Positions 62,294-64,000 of a stretch of DNA of 64,000 nt are shown piece after piece. The stretch spans positions 355,001-419,000 of the forward strand of contig NC_089768.1 in NCBI RefSeq assembly GCF_040412425.1, read 5' to 3'. Source of the DNA: Macrobrachium rosenbergii. Its lineage: Eukaryota > Arthropoda > Malacostraca > Decapoda > Palaemonidae. The position numbers and the translations under genes were made by a program. A model generated the notes under the pieces. It was not told the origin of the DNA and did no database searches. It saw only the letters and a list, made by a program, of their open reading frames with translations. Positions within the stretch are counted from its first letter, which is position 1. Each line of letters starts with the position of its first letter.

Positions 62294-64000
62294 CCCTTTA
62301 ACGCCGAAGCCCTATTTTCAAAAACGTCTCCCGTGTGCCGGGCGCCCTCAAGAGGTAGCGCTGGCGGAAAAAAGTTTTTTCAAAAAATCACAGCGCTTAG
62401 TTTTCAAGATTAAGAGTTCATTTTGGCTCCTTTTTTCTCACTGCCTGAAGTTTAGTATGCAACCATCAGAAATAAAAAAATATCATTATCATATATAAAT
62501 ATTGGAATATATGACAGCGAAAAAAAAAAAACTCGTGTATAATTGTATACAAATCGCTGTAAGAAAAAACGGTTGAAGCTAATGAGTTAATTTTTTTAGT
62601 TGTATTGTACACTAAATTGCGATGATTTTGGTATATAACAGATTGTAAAACGATTAAAGCAACACAGAGAAAATATCACAAAATGATGCATGAATTAAAC
62701 GCCGGACGTAAAAAAAAGTTTTTTCAAAAATTCACCAAAAATCAAAATATTGTGCTAGAGACTTTCCAATTGTGCCAAAATGAAGGAAATTGATTGAATA
62801 TTACTAGGCTGTAAGTTTTTTTAGCTTACAATTGCATTTTTGAACCATTTCGATCGAGTTAAAGTTGACCGAAGGTTGATTTTTTCTATTTATCGTTATT
62901 TCGATGTAAATATAAAAAAACTGTGAAGAGCTAAAGGAATGATATATTTTTTGTTGTATTCTACATGAAATTGCGCACATTTTGATGTATAACACTTTAT
63001 GTAACGAATAATATGAAATGACGAAAAAATTACGGCAAGCTGACGCAAGAAATGACAGGATTTTCAGCGGAGTACGCGCACGCGGAGCGAAGGAAAATTT
63101 TTTTTTCAAAAATTCACCAAAAATCTACATAATGTGCTAGAGACTTTCCGTTTGTTGCAAAATGAAGGTAAATGATTGATTGTTACTCGAATGTAATAAT
63201 TATGGCTTACGGATGCGTTTTTCGATCATTTCGGTCGAATCAAAGTTGACCGAATGTTAAAATTTTGTCAGTTATCGTGATTTCGGCAAAAATATAAAAA
63301 AACTGTGAAGAGCTAAAGGAATGACATATTTTTTGTTGTATTCTACATGAAATTGCGCACATTTTGATGTATAACACTTTATGTAACGAATAATATGAAA
63401 CAGCGAAAAAATTACGGCAAGCTGACGCAAGAATTGACAGGATTTTCAGCGGAGTACGCGCGCGCGGAGCGAAGGAAATTTTTTTTTTTTTCAAAAATTC
63501 ACCAAAAATCTAAATAATGTGCTAGAGACTTTCCGTTTGTTGCAAAATGAAGGTAAATGATTGATTGTTACTCGAATGTAATAATTATTGCTTACGGATG
63601 CGTTTTTCGATCATTTCGGTCGAATCAAAGTTGACCGAATGTTAAAATTTTGTCAGTTATCGTGATTTCGATGTAAATATTAAAAAACTGTGAAGAGCTA
63701 AAGGGATGATATATTTTTTGTTGTATTCTACATGAAATTGCACACATTTTGATGTATAACACTTTATGTAACGAATAATATGAAACGACGAAAAAATTAC
63801 GGCAAGCTGACGCAAGAAATGACAGGATTTTCAGCGGAGTTCGCGCGCACGGAGCGAAGGAAAATTTTTTTTTTTCAAAAATTCACCAAAATTCTAAATA
63901 TTGTGCTAGAGACTTTCTGTTTGTTGCAAAATGAAGGTAAATGATTGATTGTTACTCGAATGTAATAATTATGGCTTACGGATGCGTTTTTCGATAATTT
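62294..64000. mobile_element. Second TTAA-flanked tandem-repeat element, running off the window
   Basis: Begins TTAA-CCCTTTAACGCCGAAGCC and continues AAAACGTCTCCCGTGTGCCG, TTAAGAGTTCATTTTGGCTC and ATCATATATAAATATTGGAA, paralleling 31070 onward. It then enters tandem units marked by TTCACCAAAAATC at about 62736, 63112, 63499 and 63883, i.e. spacings near 380 bp. Its units differ from the first copy (for example GCTGACGCAAGAAATGACAG), so the two arrays have homogenised separately. The right end is outside. Confidence 0.75.

Noticed and set aside
54868..64000. N-terminal lysine-rich RALBP1 exon
   Set aside because: I looked for a minus-strand Lys/Glu-rich exon with splice sites and saw none. 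The region is occupied by Gypsy-2, the Penelope fragment and the TTAA element, so the exon is probably outside the window.

Overview
The window is eukaryotic DNA, almost certainly from a decapod crustacean or close relative. This is an inference from style and content: long introns packed with transposable elements, very long (TA)n and (GA)n microsatellites, and side-by-side remains of Tc1/mariner, pogo/Tigger, MULE, piggyBac-like, DIRS-like, Penelope-like and Ty3/gypsy elements plus a tRNA-derived SINE. I saw no bacterial gene, rRNA, functional tRNA gene or CRISPR array.

One host gene runs across the window on the minus strand. Six exons (54867-54751, 42595-42451, 34601-34424, 26407-26277, 10070-9875, 8964-8274) have consensus splice sites, compatible phases and a continuous reading frame. 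Together they encode most of a RalBP1/RLIP (Ral-interacting RhoGAP) orthologue. They give the whole RhoGAP domain with its arginine finger, the conserved basic linker after it, and a long acidic Ser/Glu-rich segment. The N-terminal exons (right) and the C-terminal Ral-binding coiled coil (left) are not recognisable here and probably lie outside. The introns are 0.9 kb (F-E), 16.2 kb, 8.0 kb, 7.8 kb and 12.2 kb.

Layout, left to right. 0.9-3.1 kb: a MULE with a FLYWCH finger and about 200-bp inverted repeats, sitting in a (TA)n array. 3.6-5.2 kb: a foldback element. 5.6-7.3 kb: a minisatellite of 68 bp x about 25. 8.3-10.1 kb: the last two RALBP1 exons in the window. 10.5-14.4 kb: Tc1, foldback, DIRS-like recombinase and piggyBac-like fragments. 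14.7-23.4 kb: a gypsy element split by a complete 4.8-kb Tigger. 23.4-25.1 kb: two more pogo fragments. 28-33 kb: a MITE, a complete Tc1-type element, another MITE in TA/TG repeats, and a TTAA-flanked element with internal tandem repeats. 35-41 kb: GA-rich duplications, a SINE, and a Tc1 element broken by a MITE. 43-44.6 kb: a MITE inside (TA)n. 45.6-54.4 kb: a young LTR retrotransposon nested in an old Tigger fragment. 55.8-60.5 kb: a second gypsy (minus strand). 61.5-62.3 kb: a Penelope-like fragment. 62.3 kb to the end: a second copy of the TTAA element.

The most unusual item is the 8.3-kb LTR retrotransposon at 45766-54109. It has a retropepsin in the normal place before reverse transcriptase, and a second complete retropepsin domain, with an intact DTG, between RNase H and integrase, preceded by a segment that faintly resembles an OTU protease. 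Its LTRs carry a (GA)n block whose length differs by about 80 bp between otherwise near-identical copies.
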